Shown: piece by piece, positions 1 through 8,446 of the stretch
How positions within the stretch are numbered: position 1 is the stretch's first letter
How the letters are laid out: every line of letters starts with the position of its first letter
NCBI GenBank assembly: GCA_023424585.1
Contig: JAFADT010000090.1
Location: forward strand, 1-19,005
Direction of reading: 5' to 3'
Length of the DNA stretch: 19,005 nucleotides
Source: Pseudomonadota bacterium
GTDB taxonomy: Bacteria; Myxococcota; Myxococcia; Myxococcales; Myxococcaceae
Translations under genes and position numbers: made by a program
Notes under the pieces: model-generated
Databases searched by the model: none
What the model was told of the DNA's origin: nothing
What the model saw: only the letters and a program-made list of their open reading frames with translations

Positions 1-3
1 ACC

Positions 4-810
4 ATGGACACCGCACAGGCCAGCGCCGTCAGCTCGAAGACCATCTCCTTTCGCATCTGGCGGCAGGATGATCCGAACAAGCCCGGACACTTCGAGGAGT
101 TCAAGGTCCCCTATACGAAGGGCGCCAACGTCATCTCCTGTCTGATGGAGATCCAGCGCAACCCCGTCACCGTGGAGGGCAAGAAGGTGGCCCCCGTGGT
201 GTGGGACTCCGCGTGCCTCGAGGAGGTGTGCGGCAGCTGCGCCATGAACATCAACGGCCGGGTGCGCATGGCGTGCTCCGCCCTGGTGGACAAGCTCCAG
301 CAGCCCATCACCCTGGAGCCGATGAAGAAGTTCCCGGTGGTGCGCGACCTCACCGTGGACCGCGACCGCATGTTCGAGTCGCTCAAGCGCGTGAAGGGGT
401 GGATCCCCGTCGACGGCACGTACAACCTGGGCCCCGGCCCGCGCCAGTCGCAGAAGGACCAGTCCGTGATGTACGTGCTGTCCACGTGCATCACCTGCGG
501 CAGCTGCCTGGAGGCGTGCCCCCAGGTGACGCTGGACAACGAGTTCATGGGCGCGGCGCCCATCAGCCAGGCCCGCCTGTTCAACATGCACCCCACGGGC
601 AAGCTGAACGCGGAGGAGCGCACGCGCGCCCTCATGGGCCCCGGCGGCATCCAGGACTGCGGCAAGGCGCAGAACTGCGTGAAGGTCTGCCCGAAGGAGA
701 TCCCCCTCACGACCTCCATCGCGGTGATGAACCGCGAGGTGAGCAAGCTGATCATCAAGGACATCTTCTTCAAGGAAGAGGAGCAGAAGGCCTCCGCCGG
801 TCCGGGCTAG
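4..810 (+). CDS. sdhB: Succinate dehydrogenase/fumarate reductase iron-sulfur subunit
   Basis: SdhB passes electrons from the flavoprotein SdhA to the membrane anchor/quinone in complex II, on the cytoplasmic face of the inner membrane. The 268-aa product has the three cluster motifs in order. The [2Fe-2S] ligands are C71, C76, C79 and C91 in an N-terminal ferredoxin fold. C162, C165, C168 and C172 come next, and C219, C225 and C229 complete the [4Fe-4S] and [3Fe-4S] sets. The length is slightly above the usual 230-260 aa. The ATG at base 4 is the first start visible, but only three bases precede it, so its ribosome site and any earlier start lie outside the window. sdhA and sdhC are presumably upstream (inference). 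The next gene, sucC, encodes the enzyme acting just before it in the TCA cycle. Confidence 0.96.
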   Translation: MDTAQASAVSSKTISFRIWRQDDPNKPGHFEEFKVPYTKGANVISCLMEIQRNPVTVEGKKVAPVVWDSACLEEVCGSCAMNINGRVRMACSALVDKLQQPITLEPMKKFPVVRDLTVDRDRMFESLKRVKGWIPVDGTYNLGPGPRQSQKDQSVMYVLSTCITCGSCLEACPQVTLDNEFMGAAPISQARLFNMHPTGKLNAEERTRALMGPGGIQDCGKAQNCVKVCPKEIPLTTSIAVMNREVSKLIIKDIFFKEEEQKASAGPG

Positions 811-839
811 CCCTCTCCGAACGCCGTCCTGGCTTCCTC

Positions 840-887
840 GCGGCCCCGTGCTTGCGCCCCTGCTGGACGGGCGCCGGGCGGGGCCGC
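840..887 (+). terminator. Nested GC-rich hairpin after sdhB
   Basis: GCGGCCCCG (840-848) pairs perfectly with CGGGGCCGC (879-887). Inside it, GCGCCC (854-859) pairs with GGGCGC (869-874). The structure begins 30 bases after the sdhB stop. No T-tract follows, so it is not a textbook intrinsic terminator. It may end or stabilise the sdh transcript, or act as an RNA 3'-end block. Confidence 0.4.
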
Positions 888-986
888 GGCCGTGAGGGTG
901 AAGGCCGCCTCATTCGCCCGGACACCGGGTGTTATCGCTGGGGGGCGGAGCCTGTGTCCCGTCGCGACGCTGGGGGCCAAACGGCC

Positions 987-1015
987 TTGCCATCCGTCGT
1001 TTTCTGCGCAATGAG
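987..1015 (+). promoter_or_regulatory. Candidate sucC promoter
   Basis: TTGCCA at 987-992 and AATGAG at 1010-1015 are separated by 17 bases in the 268-base gap between sdhB and sucC. The -35 match is fair and the -10 match is poor. The gap also contains a short dyad ACACC-G-GGTGT at 922-932. A promoter is expected here because the gap is long and a hairpin precedes it, but the exact boxes are a guess. Confidence 0.3.
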
Positions 1016-1078
1016 GGCCCGCGTTGACGCCCCGTGTAGGGGCTGTCCTCGTCTCCCCTCGTCCCACCCGGAGATTCG

Positions 1079-2239
1079 ATGAAGATCCACGAGTACCAGG
1101 GCAAGGAACTCTTCCGGAAGTATGGCGTGCCCACGCCGCGCGGCATCCTCGCGCTCTCTCCCAACGAGGCGGAGGCCGCGGCGAAGGAGCTCGCCACGCC
1201 CGTCGTCGTCGTGAAGGCGCAGATCCACGCGGGTGGCCGCGGCAAGGGCGGCGGCGTGAAGCTGGCCAAGAGCCCCGCGGAGGCCAAGGAGCTCACCCAG
1301 CAGATGCTGGGCATGATGCTCAAGACCATCCAGACCGGCCCGGAAGGGCAGAAGGTCAACAAGGTCTACATCGAAGAGGGGCTGGACATCGGCCAGGAGC
1401 TGTACCTGGGCGTGACGCTCGACCGCGCCACCAGCCGCATCACCTTCATGGCGTCCACCGAGGGCGGCGTGGAGATTGAAGAAGTGGCGGAGAAGCACCC
1501 GGAGAAGATCCTCCGCGCCTCCGTGGACCCCGCGGTGGGCTTCGCGGACTTCCAGGGCCGCGAGCTGGCCTTCGGGCTGGGCCTGTCGGGCCCCACTGTG
1601 AACAAGTTCGTCCAGTTCTGCAGCGCGCTCTACAAGATGTACGTGGAGACGGACGCGTCCCTCGTGGAGATCAACCCGCTGGTCATCCGCAAGAGCGGCG
1701 GCGTGGTGGCGCTCGACGCGAAGGTGAACTTCGACGAGAACGCGCTCTACCGGCACAAGGACCTGCTGGAGTACCGCGACCTGGCGGAGGAGGAGCCCCG
1801 CGAGACGCAGGCCAAGGAGCACGACCTGGCCTACATCGCGCTGGACGGCAACATCGGCTGCATGGTGAACGGCGCGGGCCTGGCCATGGCCACCATGGAC
1901 ACCATCAAGCTGGTGGGCGGCAGCCCGGCCAACTTCCTGGACGTGGGCGGCGGCGCGAGCAAGGAGAAGGTGACGGCGGCCTTCAAGCTCATCCTCGCGG
2001 ATCCGCAGGTCAAGGCGGTGCTCGTCAACATCTTCGGCGGCATCATGAAGTGTGACGTCATCGCGGAAGGCATCATCGCGGCGGCGAAGGAAGTGCAGCT
2101 GAAGATCCCGCTCGTCGTGCGCCTGGAAGGCACCAACGTGGAGCAGGGCAAGGAGCTGCTCCGCAACTCGGGCCTCGCCATCACCCCCGCGGACAACCTG
2201 CGCCAGGCGGCCGAGAAGGCCGTGGCGGCCATCAAGTAG
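1079..2239 (+). CDS. sucC: Succinyl-CoA synthetase (ADP-forming) beta subunit
   Basis: SucC, with SucD, converts succinyl-CoA, phosphate and NDP to succinate, CoA and NTP in the TCA cycle. The 386-aa product has the family's usual length. It starts with the typical [20 protein letters not shown] segment. An ATP-grasp nucleotide-binding domain follows, with the [19 protein letters not shown] region near residues 43-61. Next come an EINPL metal-site motif near 200, and a C-terminal CoA-ligase domain with [15 protein letters not shown] and [10 protein letters not shown]. The ATG at 1079 fits the family N-terminus, and a purine-rich GGAGA lies just upstream. sucD follows 32 bases later in the same direction, so the two are almost certainly co-transcribed. 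Confidence 0.97.
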   Translation: MKIHEYQGKELFRKYGVPTPRGILALSPNEAEAAAKELATPVVVVKAQIHAGGRGKGGGVKLAKSPAEAKELTQQMLGMMLKTIQTGPEGQKVNKVYIEEGLDIGQELYLGVTLDRATSRITFMASTEGGVEIEEVAEKHPEKILRASVDPAVGFADFQGRELAFGLGLSGPTVNKFVQFCSALYKMYVETDASLVEINPLVIRKSGGVVALDAKVNFDENALYRHKDLLEYRDLAEEEPRETQAKEHDLAYIALDGNIGCMVNGAGLAMATMDTIKLVGGSPANFLDVGGGASKEKVTAAFKLILADPQVKAVLVNIFGGIMKCDVIAEGIIAAAKEVQLKIPLVVRLEGTNVEQGKELLRNSGLAITPADNLRQAAEKAVAAIK

Positions 2240-2271
2240 GGCCTTCGCTCCCTCTTTCCTGAAAGAACGCC

Positions 2272-3168
<897 letters not shown>

Positions 3169-3219
3169 GTCGAACCGCTGAGCATTCATCCCCGCGACAC
3201 ACACACGAGGAGCCAAACC

Positions 3220-3645
3220 ATGGCCATCGAGCGTACGCTTTCCATCATCAAGCCGGACGGTGTGAAGAACAACCACGTCGGCGAGATCATCTCCCGCTTC
3301 GAGAAGAAGGGCCTGAAGCCCGTCGCCATCCGCATGCAGCAGCTGTCGCAGGCGGAGGCGGAGGGCTTCTACGCCGTCCACAAGGCCCGTCCGTTCTTCA
3401 AGGACCTGGTGTCCTTCATGATCTCCGGCCCGGTGGTCCTGATGGTGCTGGAGGGTGAGAACGCCGTCCTCGCCAACCGCGACCTGATGGGCGCCACGGA
3501 CCCGAAGAAGGCCGACAAGGGCACCATCCGCGCGGACTTCGCCCAGAGCATCGACGCGAACACGGTCCACGGCTCGGACAGCCTGGAGAACGCGAAGAAC
3601 GAGGTCGCGTACTTCTTCCGCGAGACCGAGATCCAGAAGTCCTGA
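3220..3645 (+). CDS. ndk: Nucleoside diphosphate kinase
   Basis: Ndk transfers the gamma phosphate between nucleoside triphosphates and diphosphates through a phosphohistidine. The 141-aa product has the family length, the N-terminal [15 protein letters not shown] segment and the active-site H117 in TVHGSDS. The start is well supported by a strong AGGAGCC ribosome site a few bases before the ATG. Its place 51 bases after sucD suggests co-transcription. Functionally, it can redistribute the NTP made by SucCD. No oddities are seen. Confidence 0.97.
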   Translation: MAIERTLSIIKPDGVKNNHVGEIISRFEKKGLKPVAIRMQQLSQAEAEGFYAVHKARPFFKDLVSFMISGPVVLMVLEGENAVLANRDLMGATDPKKADKGTIRADFAQSIDANTVHGSDSLENAKNEVAYFFRETEIQKS

Positions 3646-3654
3646 GCAGCCCCA

Positions 3655-3674
3655 CACCCGTCTTCGCGCGGGTG
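3655..3674 (+). other. Small hairpin just after ndk
   Basis: CACCCG (3655-3660) and CGGGTG (3669-3674) form a 6-bp stem with an 8-base loop, ten bases after the ndk stop. There is no T-run. It may contribute to 3'-end formation together with the larger hairpin that follows. Confidence 0.3.
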
Positions 3675-3683
3675 AGGTGACAG

Positions 3684-3735
3684 CGGCCCGGTGTCCACGC
3701 CCCACGCGGCGCGGACCCGGGCCGTCGTCTTTCTT
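3684..3735 (+). terminator. Long stem-loop terminator between ndk and the SIP gene
   Basis: CGGCCCGG (3684-3691) pairs with CCGGGCCG (3717-3724). After one bulged T, GTCC (3693-3696) pairs with GGAC (3713-3716). CGCC (3698-3701) then pairs with GGCG (3708-3711) across a single A/C mismatch. A pyrimidine-rich TCGTCTTTCTT follows. The stability, the U-rich tail and the position between functionally unrelated genes support transcription termination after sucCD-ndk. Confidence 0.6.
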
Positions 3736-3792
3736 CCGCACGCTCGCGGGGCCGGCCGTATCCGGTTGCCCTCCCCGGCGCTCCTTGCTAGC

Positions 3793-3811
3793 GATAATGC
3801 AAATCACAATC
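3793..3811 (+). promoter_or_regulatory. Putative Fur box
   Basis: The 19 bases GATAATGCAAATCACAATC match the classical Fur box (GATAATGATAATCATTATC) at 15 of 19 positions by my count. The stretch is AT-rich in an otherwise very GC-rich region. It ends 15 bases before the ATG of a siderophore-interacting protein, a typical Fur target. Its first hexamer, GATAAT, could also be the -10 box, in which case Fur would block RNA polymerase directly. I found no well-spaced -35: TTGCCC at 3766-3771 leaves 21 bases. Fur control is inference from the match and the context. Confidence 0.6.
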
Positions 3812-3826
3812 GTAAAGGAAGCACGC

Positions 3827-4642
3827 ATGAGCGGCGATTCAGAGCGCGTGGCCCGTCGTGGGCCGTTCCCGGTGAAGCTGCGGTTGCTGGAGGTCCTGCG
3901 CGTGACGCGGCTGTCGCCGCACATGGTGCGGGTGACGCTGGGCGGCCCGGAGCTGGAGGGCTTCTCGTCCCCCGGCGCGGATGACCACGTGAAGTGCTTC
4001 TTCGCGGAGCCCGGCGTGAAGAAGCCGAACATGCCGGTGGTGGGGCCCAACGGCCTGTCCATGCCGGAGGGGCTCGCGAAGCCCGCGTCGCGCGACTACA
4101 CGCCGCGCCGCTTCGACCCGAAGGCGAACGAGCTGGACATCGACTTCGTGCTGCACGGCGAGGGCCCCGCGTCGCTCTGGGCCGCGCAGGCGAAGCCCGG
4201 CGACTTCATGGGCATTGGCGGTCCGCGCAGCACGCACGACGTGGCGGACGACTTCGACTGGTACCTGCTCGCGGGGGACCAGAGCGCGCTGCCGGCCATC
4301 GCGCGGCGCCTGGAGGAGCTGCCGGCGGGCCGGCGCGCCTTCGCCTTCATCGAGGTCGCGGACGCGGCGGAGGAGCAGCCCATCATCAGCAAGGCGGACG
4401 TGGAGGTCACCTGGCTGCACCGGGGCACGGCGGAGGCCGGCACGACGAAGCACCTGGAGGACGCGCTCCGGGCCTGGACCCAGCCCGCCGGGGACGGGTT
4501 CGTGTTCGTGGCCGGCGAGGCCACGTCGCTCAAGCCCATCCGGGAGCACCTGGTGAACGAGCGCGGGCTGAACAAGAACTGGATGCGGGTGACGGGCTAC
4601 TGGAAGCGCGGCGTCGCCGAGCACCACGATTCGAAGGGGTAG
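3827..4642 (+). CDS. Siderophore-interacting protein (FAD-dependent ferric-siderophore reductase family)
   Basis: Proteins of this family (ViuB/YqjH type) use FAD and NAD(P)H or ferredoxin to reduce Fe3+ in imported siderophores and release iron in the cytoplasm. The 271-aa product has an N-terminal FAD-binding barrel with the RDYTPR motif at 89-94 and GGPRS at 131-135. A C-terminal domain follows with AGDQSALPAI (149-158), AGEATSLKPIRE (229-240) and the typical GYWKRG near the C-terminus. The ATG at 3827 is chosen because AAGGAAG lies five bases upstream and the Fur-like box sits just before it; an in-frame extension to 3677 would run through the terminator. It stands alone between two + strand units. 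Its specific siderophore cannot be told. Confidence 0.9.
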   Translation: MSGDSERVARRGPFPVKLRLLEVLRVTRLSPHMVRVTLGGPELEGFSSPGADDHVKCFFAEPGVKKPNMPVVGPNGLSMPEGLAKPASRDYTPRRFDPKANELDIDFVLHGEGPASLWAAQAKPGDFMGIGGPRSTHDVADDFDWYLLAGDQSALPAIARRLEELPAGRRAFAFIEVADAAEEQPIISKADVEVTWLHRGTAEAGTTKHLEDALRAWTQPAGDGFVFVAGEATSLKPIREHLVNERGLNKNWMRVTGYWKRGVAEHHDSKG

Positions 4643-4730
4643 GCGGGGAGGGGGGCGGGCACTCCTTTGACTTGCCGTGCCTTCTTGTGGGAAGCACGCC
4701 CCGTTGCCCGTCGTTAGCCCCGACTGAACG

Positions 4731-5861
4731 ATGTCCGAGCCTATCGCCACAGCCCTCCCAGTCACCGAGCCCCTTCCGGTGCCGGCCCCCGCGAAGCTGG
4801 TCGACGTGGCCAGCCTGTCGCGTGAGAAGCTCACGCAGTTCCTGAGCGAGCAGCTGGGCGAGCGCCCGTTCCGCGCCACGCAGCTCTACCGCTGGCTGCA
4901 CCAGCGCGGCGCCACGACGTTCGACGAGATGACGGACCTGTCCAAGGCCCTGCGCGAGAAGCTCAAGGCCAAGGCGGAGATCGTCCCGCTGGTGAAGGAC
5001 CTGGAGCAGCGCAGCGTCGACGGCACCATCAAGTACCGCTTCAAGACGCGCGACGGGCGCTTCATCGAGTCCGTCTACATGCCGGCGGAGGACCGCAAGA
5101 CGCTCTGCGTGTCCACGCAGGTGGGCTGCGCCATGGCCTGCTCGTTCTGCATGACGGGCACGCTGGGCCTCAAGCGCAACCTCACGCCCGGGGAGATCGT
5201 CGCCCAGGTGCACGCGGTGAACCGCGAGGTGCGCGCCAACGAGGGCCTGGAGACGCTCCGCCCGCTCACGAACCTGGTGTTCATGGGCATGGGCGAGCCG
5301 CTCCACAACTTCGAGAACCTCAAGACGGCGCTCTCCATCCTCCAGTCGGAGGAGGGGCCCAACTTCAGCCACCGGCACATCACCGTCTCCACCGTGGGCC
5401 TGGTGCCGATGATTGAGCGCTTCGGCCAGGAGACGGACGTCAAGCTGGCCATCTCGCTCAACGCCAGCACGGACGAGCAGCGCAGCAAGACGATGCCGGT
5501 CAACCGCAAGTGGAACATCCAGGCCCTGCTGGACGCCTGCCGCAAGTTCCCCCTGCGCCAGGGCCGCCGCATCACCTTCGAGTACGTGCTGCTCAAGGGG
5601 TTCAACGACACCGACGAGGACGCGCACCGCCTGAGGGAGCTGTTGCGCGACATTCCCGCGAAGGTGAACCTGATCCCCTACAACGAGAACCCCGGGCTGG
5701 GCTTCCAGACGACGGGCGAGCAGCGGGCCGAGGAGTTCCGCGCCATCCTTGCCGAGGCGCACGTCGCGGCGTACATCCGGAAGAACCGGGGTCGGGACAT
5801 CGCCGGGGCCTGTGGCCAGCTCGCCAACCGCGACGAGATGGCCGCAGAAGCACCGACATGA
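4731..5861 (+). CDS. rlmN: Dual-specificity 23S rRNA A2503 / tRNA A37 C2-methyltransferase
   Basis: RlmN is a radical-SAM enzyme that methylates C2 of A2503 in 23S rRNA and A37 in some tRNAs. The 376-aa product shows the cluster motif CAMACSFC, with C133, C137 and C140. It also shows C126, seven residues before the cluster as in the E. coli enzyme, and the second catalytic cysteine C361 in GACGQL. The MGMGEP motif (SAM binding) lies at 185-190. About 25 residues at the N-terminus (Pro/Ala-rich) precede the conserved part. The ATG at 4731 has only a weak ribosome site, so a later start is possible. It lies 88 bases after the SIP gene and 103 bases before rpsP. Confidence 0.95.
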   Translation: MSEPIATALPVTEPLPVPAPAKLVDVASLSREKLTQFLSEQLGERPFRATQLYRWLHQRGATTFDEMTDLSKALREKLKAKAEIVPLVKDLEQRSVDGTIKYRFKTRDGRFIESVYMPAEDRKTLCVSTQVGCAMACSFCMTGTLGLKRNLTPGEIVAQVHAVNREVRANEGLETLRPLTNLVFMGMGEPLHNFENLKTALSILQSEEGPNFSHRHITVSTVGLVPMIERFGQETDVKLAISLNASTDEQRSKTMPVNRKWNIQALLDACRKFPLRQGRRITFEYVLLKGFNDTDEDAHRLRELLRDIPAKVNLIPYNENPGLGFQTTGEQRAEEFRAILAEAHVAAYIRKNRGRDIAGACGQLANRDEMAAEAPT

Positions 5862-5880
5862 CATAAGCACCCGAGCTTCC

Positions 5881-5915
5881 TTGACAATCCAGTCGGCAGG
5901 GCGCTAAGAGCGCCC
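5881..5915 (+). promoter_or_regulatory. Promoter of the rpsP operon with a palindrome over the -10
   Basis: TTGACA (5881-5886) is a perfect -35 box. TAAGAG (5905-5910) follows after 18 bases as the likely -10. The -10 sits inside the perfect dyad GGGCGCTAAGAGCGCCC (5899-5915), which has 7-bp arms and a 3-base centre. The predicted start near 5917 would give a leader of about 48 bases before rpsP. The dyad could be an operator, or the tail-less terminator hairpin of rlmN. Confidence 0.55.
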
Positions 5916-5964
5916 CCCTCCGCACTGTTACCGTAGAAGTCACACGATTTCGCTGGAGCGTTCC

Positions 5965-6225
5965 ATGGCCGTTGTCCTCCGTCTTGCCCGCGCGGGCGCC
6001 AAGAAGATGCCGTACTACCACGTGGTTGCCACCGACTCGCGCAGCCCGCGCGATGGCAAGTTCCTGGAGCAGGTCGGTTCCTACGACCCCAACCACAGCC
6101 CCGCGAAGGTGCAGTTCAACGAGGAGCGGCTGAACTACTGGCTGAAGAGCGGCGCGCTGCCCTCCGAGACGGTCGCGGACCTGATCAAGACGGCGAAGAA
6201 GCAGGCCCCGGCGACCACCGCCTGA
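5965..6225 (+). CDS. rpsP: 30S ribosomal protein S16
   Basis: S16 binds 16S rRNA early in assembly of the 30S subunit. The 86-aa product is of family length. It has the characteristic VVLRLARAGAKKMPYYHVVATDSRSPRDGKFLE region and a YDPN motif. GGAG at 5954-5957 sits seven bases before the ATG. It is the first gene of the conserved rpsP-khpA-rimM-trmD-rplS group, in the order common in bacteria. No oddity is seen. Confidence 0.97.
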   Translation: MAVVLRLARAGAKKMPYYHVVATDSRSPRDGKFLEQVGSYDPNHSPAKVQFNEERLNYWLKSGALPSETVADLIKTAKKQAPATTA

Positions 6226-6248
6226 GCACGCCCCCGTCTGGACAAGAC

Positions 6249-6533
6249 GTGGAGCCGCTGCTCACGTATCTGGCGAAGGCCCTGGTTGATCAACCCGACC
6301 AGGTCTCCCTGCGCATCTCCGAGGCGGATGGCGGCCGGCTCTATGAGCTGAAGGTCGCCCCCGAGGACGTCGGCAAGGTCATCGGACGTGATGGGCGCAC
6401 CGTGAACGCCCTCCGGACGCTGCTCAACGCCGCCGCCCAGAAGCAGGGCCAGAAGGTCCGCCTGGAGATCCTCGATGATCGGCGCGCCCCGGGTTCTCCC
6501 CCGGCGCCGCCCGCTCCGGACGCCTCGCGGTGA
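6249..6533 (+). CDS. khpA: KH-domain RNA-binding protein KhpA
   Basis: KhpA is a small KH-domain RNA-binding protein found between rpsP and rimM in many bacteria; in Gram-positives it partners KhpB/EloR in cell-elongation control. The 94-aa product opens with EPLLTYLAKALVDQPDQV and carries the KH signature GKVIGRDGRTVNALRTLL, with the GxxG loop at residues 46-49. It ends in a Pro/Ala-rich tail of about 15 residues not seen in the minimal family. The start is a GTG 23 bases after rpsP, with no strong ribosome site, suggesting translational coupling. Its last four bases overlap rimM. RNA-binding is expected; its role in this organism is unknown. Confidence 0.92.
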   Translation: MEPLLTYLAKALVDQPDQVSLRISEADGGRLYELKVAPEDVGKVIGRDGRTVNALRTLLNAAAQKQGQKVRLEILDDRRAPGSPPAPPAPDASR

Positions 6534-7102
6534 GCGCGCAGGCCTGTCTGGAGCTGGGCTACGTGGCCCGTGCCCACGGGCTGCGTGGCGAGGTGGCGAT
6601 CAAGAGCTTCGACCCCGCCTCGGAGACGCTCGGCCTCGTCGAGCGCGTCCGTCTGCGCCTGCGCTCCGGTGAGGAGCGCGAGTTCGCCCTGGAGTCCTTC
6701 CGTCCCGCCAACAAGGAGGACCTCGTGGCCTTCGAGGGTGTGGAGTCCCGCACGGCCGCGGAGGCGCTGGTGGGCGCGAAGGTGTTCGTCTACCGCGAGG
6801 ACCTGGAGCCGCCCGAGGAGGGCGAGTTCTTCCAGGGCGACCTCGTGGGGCTCCACGCCGTGGACGAGAAGGGCGCCCCCCTGGGCACGGTGGAGGAGAT
6901 CTGGTCCACCGGGGAGGTGCCCAACCTGGTGATCCGCGCGAAGGGCCGGCCGGAGCTGGTGGTGCCCTTCGCGGATGACTTCGTGCCGTCGGTGGACCTG
7001 CCCGCGGGGCGCATCGTCATCCGGCCCCCGGAGTACCTGGAGGCGGAGGGGCCCGAGGCGTCGCCAGGGGGCTCACCAGAGGGCTCGGGAGACGGCGGGT
7101 GA
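6530..7102 (+). CDS. rimM: Ribosome maturation factor RimM
   Basis: RimM binds S19 and promotes maturation of the 30S head. The 190-aa product has the N-terminal RimM domain ([20 protein letters not shown]) and a C-terminal PRC-barrel ([21 protein letters not shown]). It ends in a Gly/Ser/Pro-rich tail of roughly 20 residues that looks disordered. The start is a GTG at 6530 that overlaps the khpA TGA (GTGA), the normal arrangement for coupled translation. A later GTG would cut into the conserved domain. It overlaps trmD in the same way at its end. Confidence 0.95.
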   Translation: MSAQACLELGYVARAHGLRGEVAIKSFDPASETLGLVERVRLRLRSGEEREFALESFRPANKEDLVAFEGVESRTAAEALVGAKVFVYREDLEPPEEGEFFQGDLVGLHAVDEKGAPLGTVEEIWSTGEVPNLVIRAKGRPELVVPFADDFVPSVDLPAGRIVIRPPEYLEAEGPEASPGGSPEGSGDGG

Positions 7103-7836
7103 GCTACCGCGTGGAGCTGCTCACGCTGTTCCCCGGGATGGTGTCCGGCTACCTGGGCGCGAGCATCCTCGGGAAGGCCCAGGAGAAGGGGCTGCTCTCC
7201 GTCACGCTCACGGACGTGCGCGACTACGCCGAGGGCAGGCACCGCGTCACCGACGACGCGCCCTACGGCGGCGGCGCCGGCATGGTGATGAAGCCCGAGC
7301 CGCTGGTGGCCGCCATTGAAGCCGCTCGGGCCCGCCTGCCCGGGGCGAAGGCGCTCCTGATGAGCCCCCGGGGGCCGACCTTCACCCAGGCCACCGCGCG
7401 CGAGCTGGCGCGGCACGAGGCCGGGCTGATCCTCGTCTGCGGCCGGTACGAGGGCGTGGACGAGCGGGTGATGCCCTTCCTGGACGGGGAGCTGTCCCTG
7501 GGCGACTTCGTCCTCACGGGCGGCGAGGTGGCCGCCATGGCCGTGGTGGACGCGGTGGCGCGGCTGGTGCCGGGCGTCCTGGGCAACGAGGCGTCCTCCG
7601 TGTCGGAGAGCTTCGAGGACGGCGTCCTGGAGCACCCGCACTACACCCGGCCGCCCGTCTTCCGGGGGGCCGAGGTGCCGGCCGTGCTCCAGTCCGGCGA
7701 CCACGCCCGCATCGCCCGCTGGCGCCGGTGGAAGGCCCTCAAGCTCACGCAGGAGCGGCGGCCGGACCTGTTCGCGCGGCTGGAGTTCAGCAAGGCGGAT
7801 CAGAAACTGCTCGCCAGGGACGAAGAAGCGTTGTAA
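7099..7836 (+). CDS. trmD: tRNA (guanine-37-N1)-methyltransferase
   Basis: TrmD makes m1G37 in tRNAs that read CNN codons and so prevents +1 frameshifting. The 245-aa SPOUT-family protein has the family motifs [14 protein letters not shown] (55-68), the knot segment [11 protein letters not shown] (114-124), [12 protein letters not shown] (132-143) and EHPHYTRP (178-185). The GTG start at 7099 overlaps the rimM stop by four bases (GTGA), and the following [13 protein letters not shown] is the expected N-terminus. It is the last tightly overlapped gene of the operon; rplS follows after 119 bases with its own likely promoter. Confidence 0.97.
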   Translation: MSYRVELLTLFPGMVSGYLGASILGKAQEKGLLSVTLTDVRDYAEGRHRVTDDAPYGGGAGMVMKPEPLVAAIEAARARLPGAKALLMSPRGPTFTQATARELARHEAGLILVCGRYEGVDERVMPFLDGELSLGDFVLTGGEVAAMAVVDAVARLVPGVLGNEASSVSESFEDGVLEHPHYTRPPVFRGAEVPAVLQSGDHARIARWRRWKALKLTQERRPDLFARLEFSKADQKLLARDEEAL

Positions 7837-7871
7837 CCCTGCGTGTTCTCGCGGAACACTTCGTTGCAGGC

Positions 7872-7900
7872 TTGTTCGTCCCGGCTGACTCTGCTAGGAC
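7872..7900 (+). promoter_or_regulatory. Promoter for rplS
   Basis: TTGTTC (7872-7877) and TAGGAC (7895-7900) are 17 bases apart, with an extended TG two bases upstream of the -10 (TGCTAGGAC). It lies in the 119-base gap after trmD, so rplS probably has transcription of its own in addition to read-through. The predicted leader is about 50 bases. No L19-type attenuator could be recognised in it. Confidence 0.5.
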
Positions 7901-7955
7901 GGCCCGCTCTTTTCCACGCGTCCTACGCGTCAAGTTCCGCTTTCTGGAGTCCGTC

Positions 7956-8345
7956 ATGCGCCGCAGCCTCATCGAGCACGTCGAAAACAAGTTCCTGCGC
8001 AAGGACATCACCGCGTTCCGCACGGGTGATTCCGTTCGCGTCCACTGGAAGGTCAAGGAAGGCGAGAAGGAGCGCGTGCAGGCCTTCGAGGGCGTGGTCA
8101 TCCGCAAGACCAAGGGCACCAACCGCGCCACCTTCACGGTGCGCAAGATGTCCTTCGGCGTCGGAGTGGAGCGCATCTTCCCCATCCACAGCCCGCGCTA
8201 CGAGAAGATCGAGGTCCTCACCCGCGGTGACGTGAACCGCAAGCGCCTGTTCTACCTCCGCGAGCTGAAGGGCAAGGCCTCGCGCGTGGACGTGCAGGTG
8301 GACACGGAGAAGGCCGCCGCCAAGGCCGCCGCCGCGCGGGGCTAG
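7956..8345 (+). CDS. rplS: 50S ribosomal protein L19
   Basis: L19 lies at the 30S-50S interface and contributes to an intersubunit bridge. The 129-aa product has the typical [23 protein letters not shown] start, [23 protein letters not shown], and the [22 protein letters not shown] signature. It ends with a lysine/alanine-rich tail. The ATG at 7956 is preceded by CTGGAGT at the correct distance. A longer in-frame reading from 7728 would overlap trmD and lacks family similarity, so it is dismissed. An intrinsic terminator follows 45 bases after the stop. Confidence 0.97.
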   Translation: MRRSLIEHVENKFLRKDITAFRTGDSVRVHWKVKEGEKERVQAFEGVVIRKTKGTNRATFTVRKMSFGVGVERIFPIHSPRYEKIEVLTRGDVNRKRLFYLRELKGKASRVDVQVDTEKAAAKAAAARG

Positions 8346-8390
8346 TAGGTCTTCAGAAACCCTCTCGCGGCCCGCGCGGCCGCGTGCGAG

Positions 8391-8422
8391 AAGGAGCGTC
8401 CTTCATTGGACGCTCCTTTTTT
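8391..8422 (+). terminator. Intrinsic terminator after rplS
   Basis: AAGGAGCGTCC (8391-8401) and GGACGCTCCTT (8408-8418) form a perfect 11-bp stem with a TTCATT loop, followed by four more T bases. This is the clearest Rho-independent terminator in the window. A second imperfect GC-rich stem bounded by CTCGC/GCGAG (8364-8390) lies immediately upstream. Confidence 0.93.
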
Positions 8423-8431
8423 CGTTCGGGC

Positions 8432-8446
8432 TAGACTGCGCGCGCC
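8432..8446 (+). promoter_or_regulatory. Probable -10 box almost abutting the YhaN-like gene
   Basis: GCTAGACTGCG places a TAGACT hexamer (8432-8437) only nine bases before the ATG at 8447. Initiation 6-8 bases after the hexamer would give a mRNA with at most a few leader bases. No Shine-Dalgarno sequence lies between. A good -35 is not seen; the expected position falls in the rplS terminator stem. Confidence 0.4.

Noticed and set aside
7837..7955. A ribosomal-protein autoregulatory leader before rplS
   Set aside because: No stable fold or known L19 leader motif could be recognised; only a promoter is supported.
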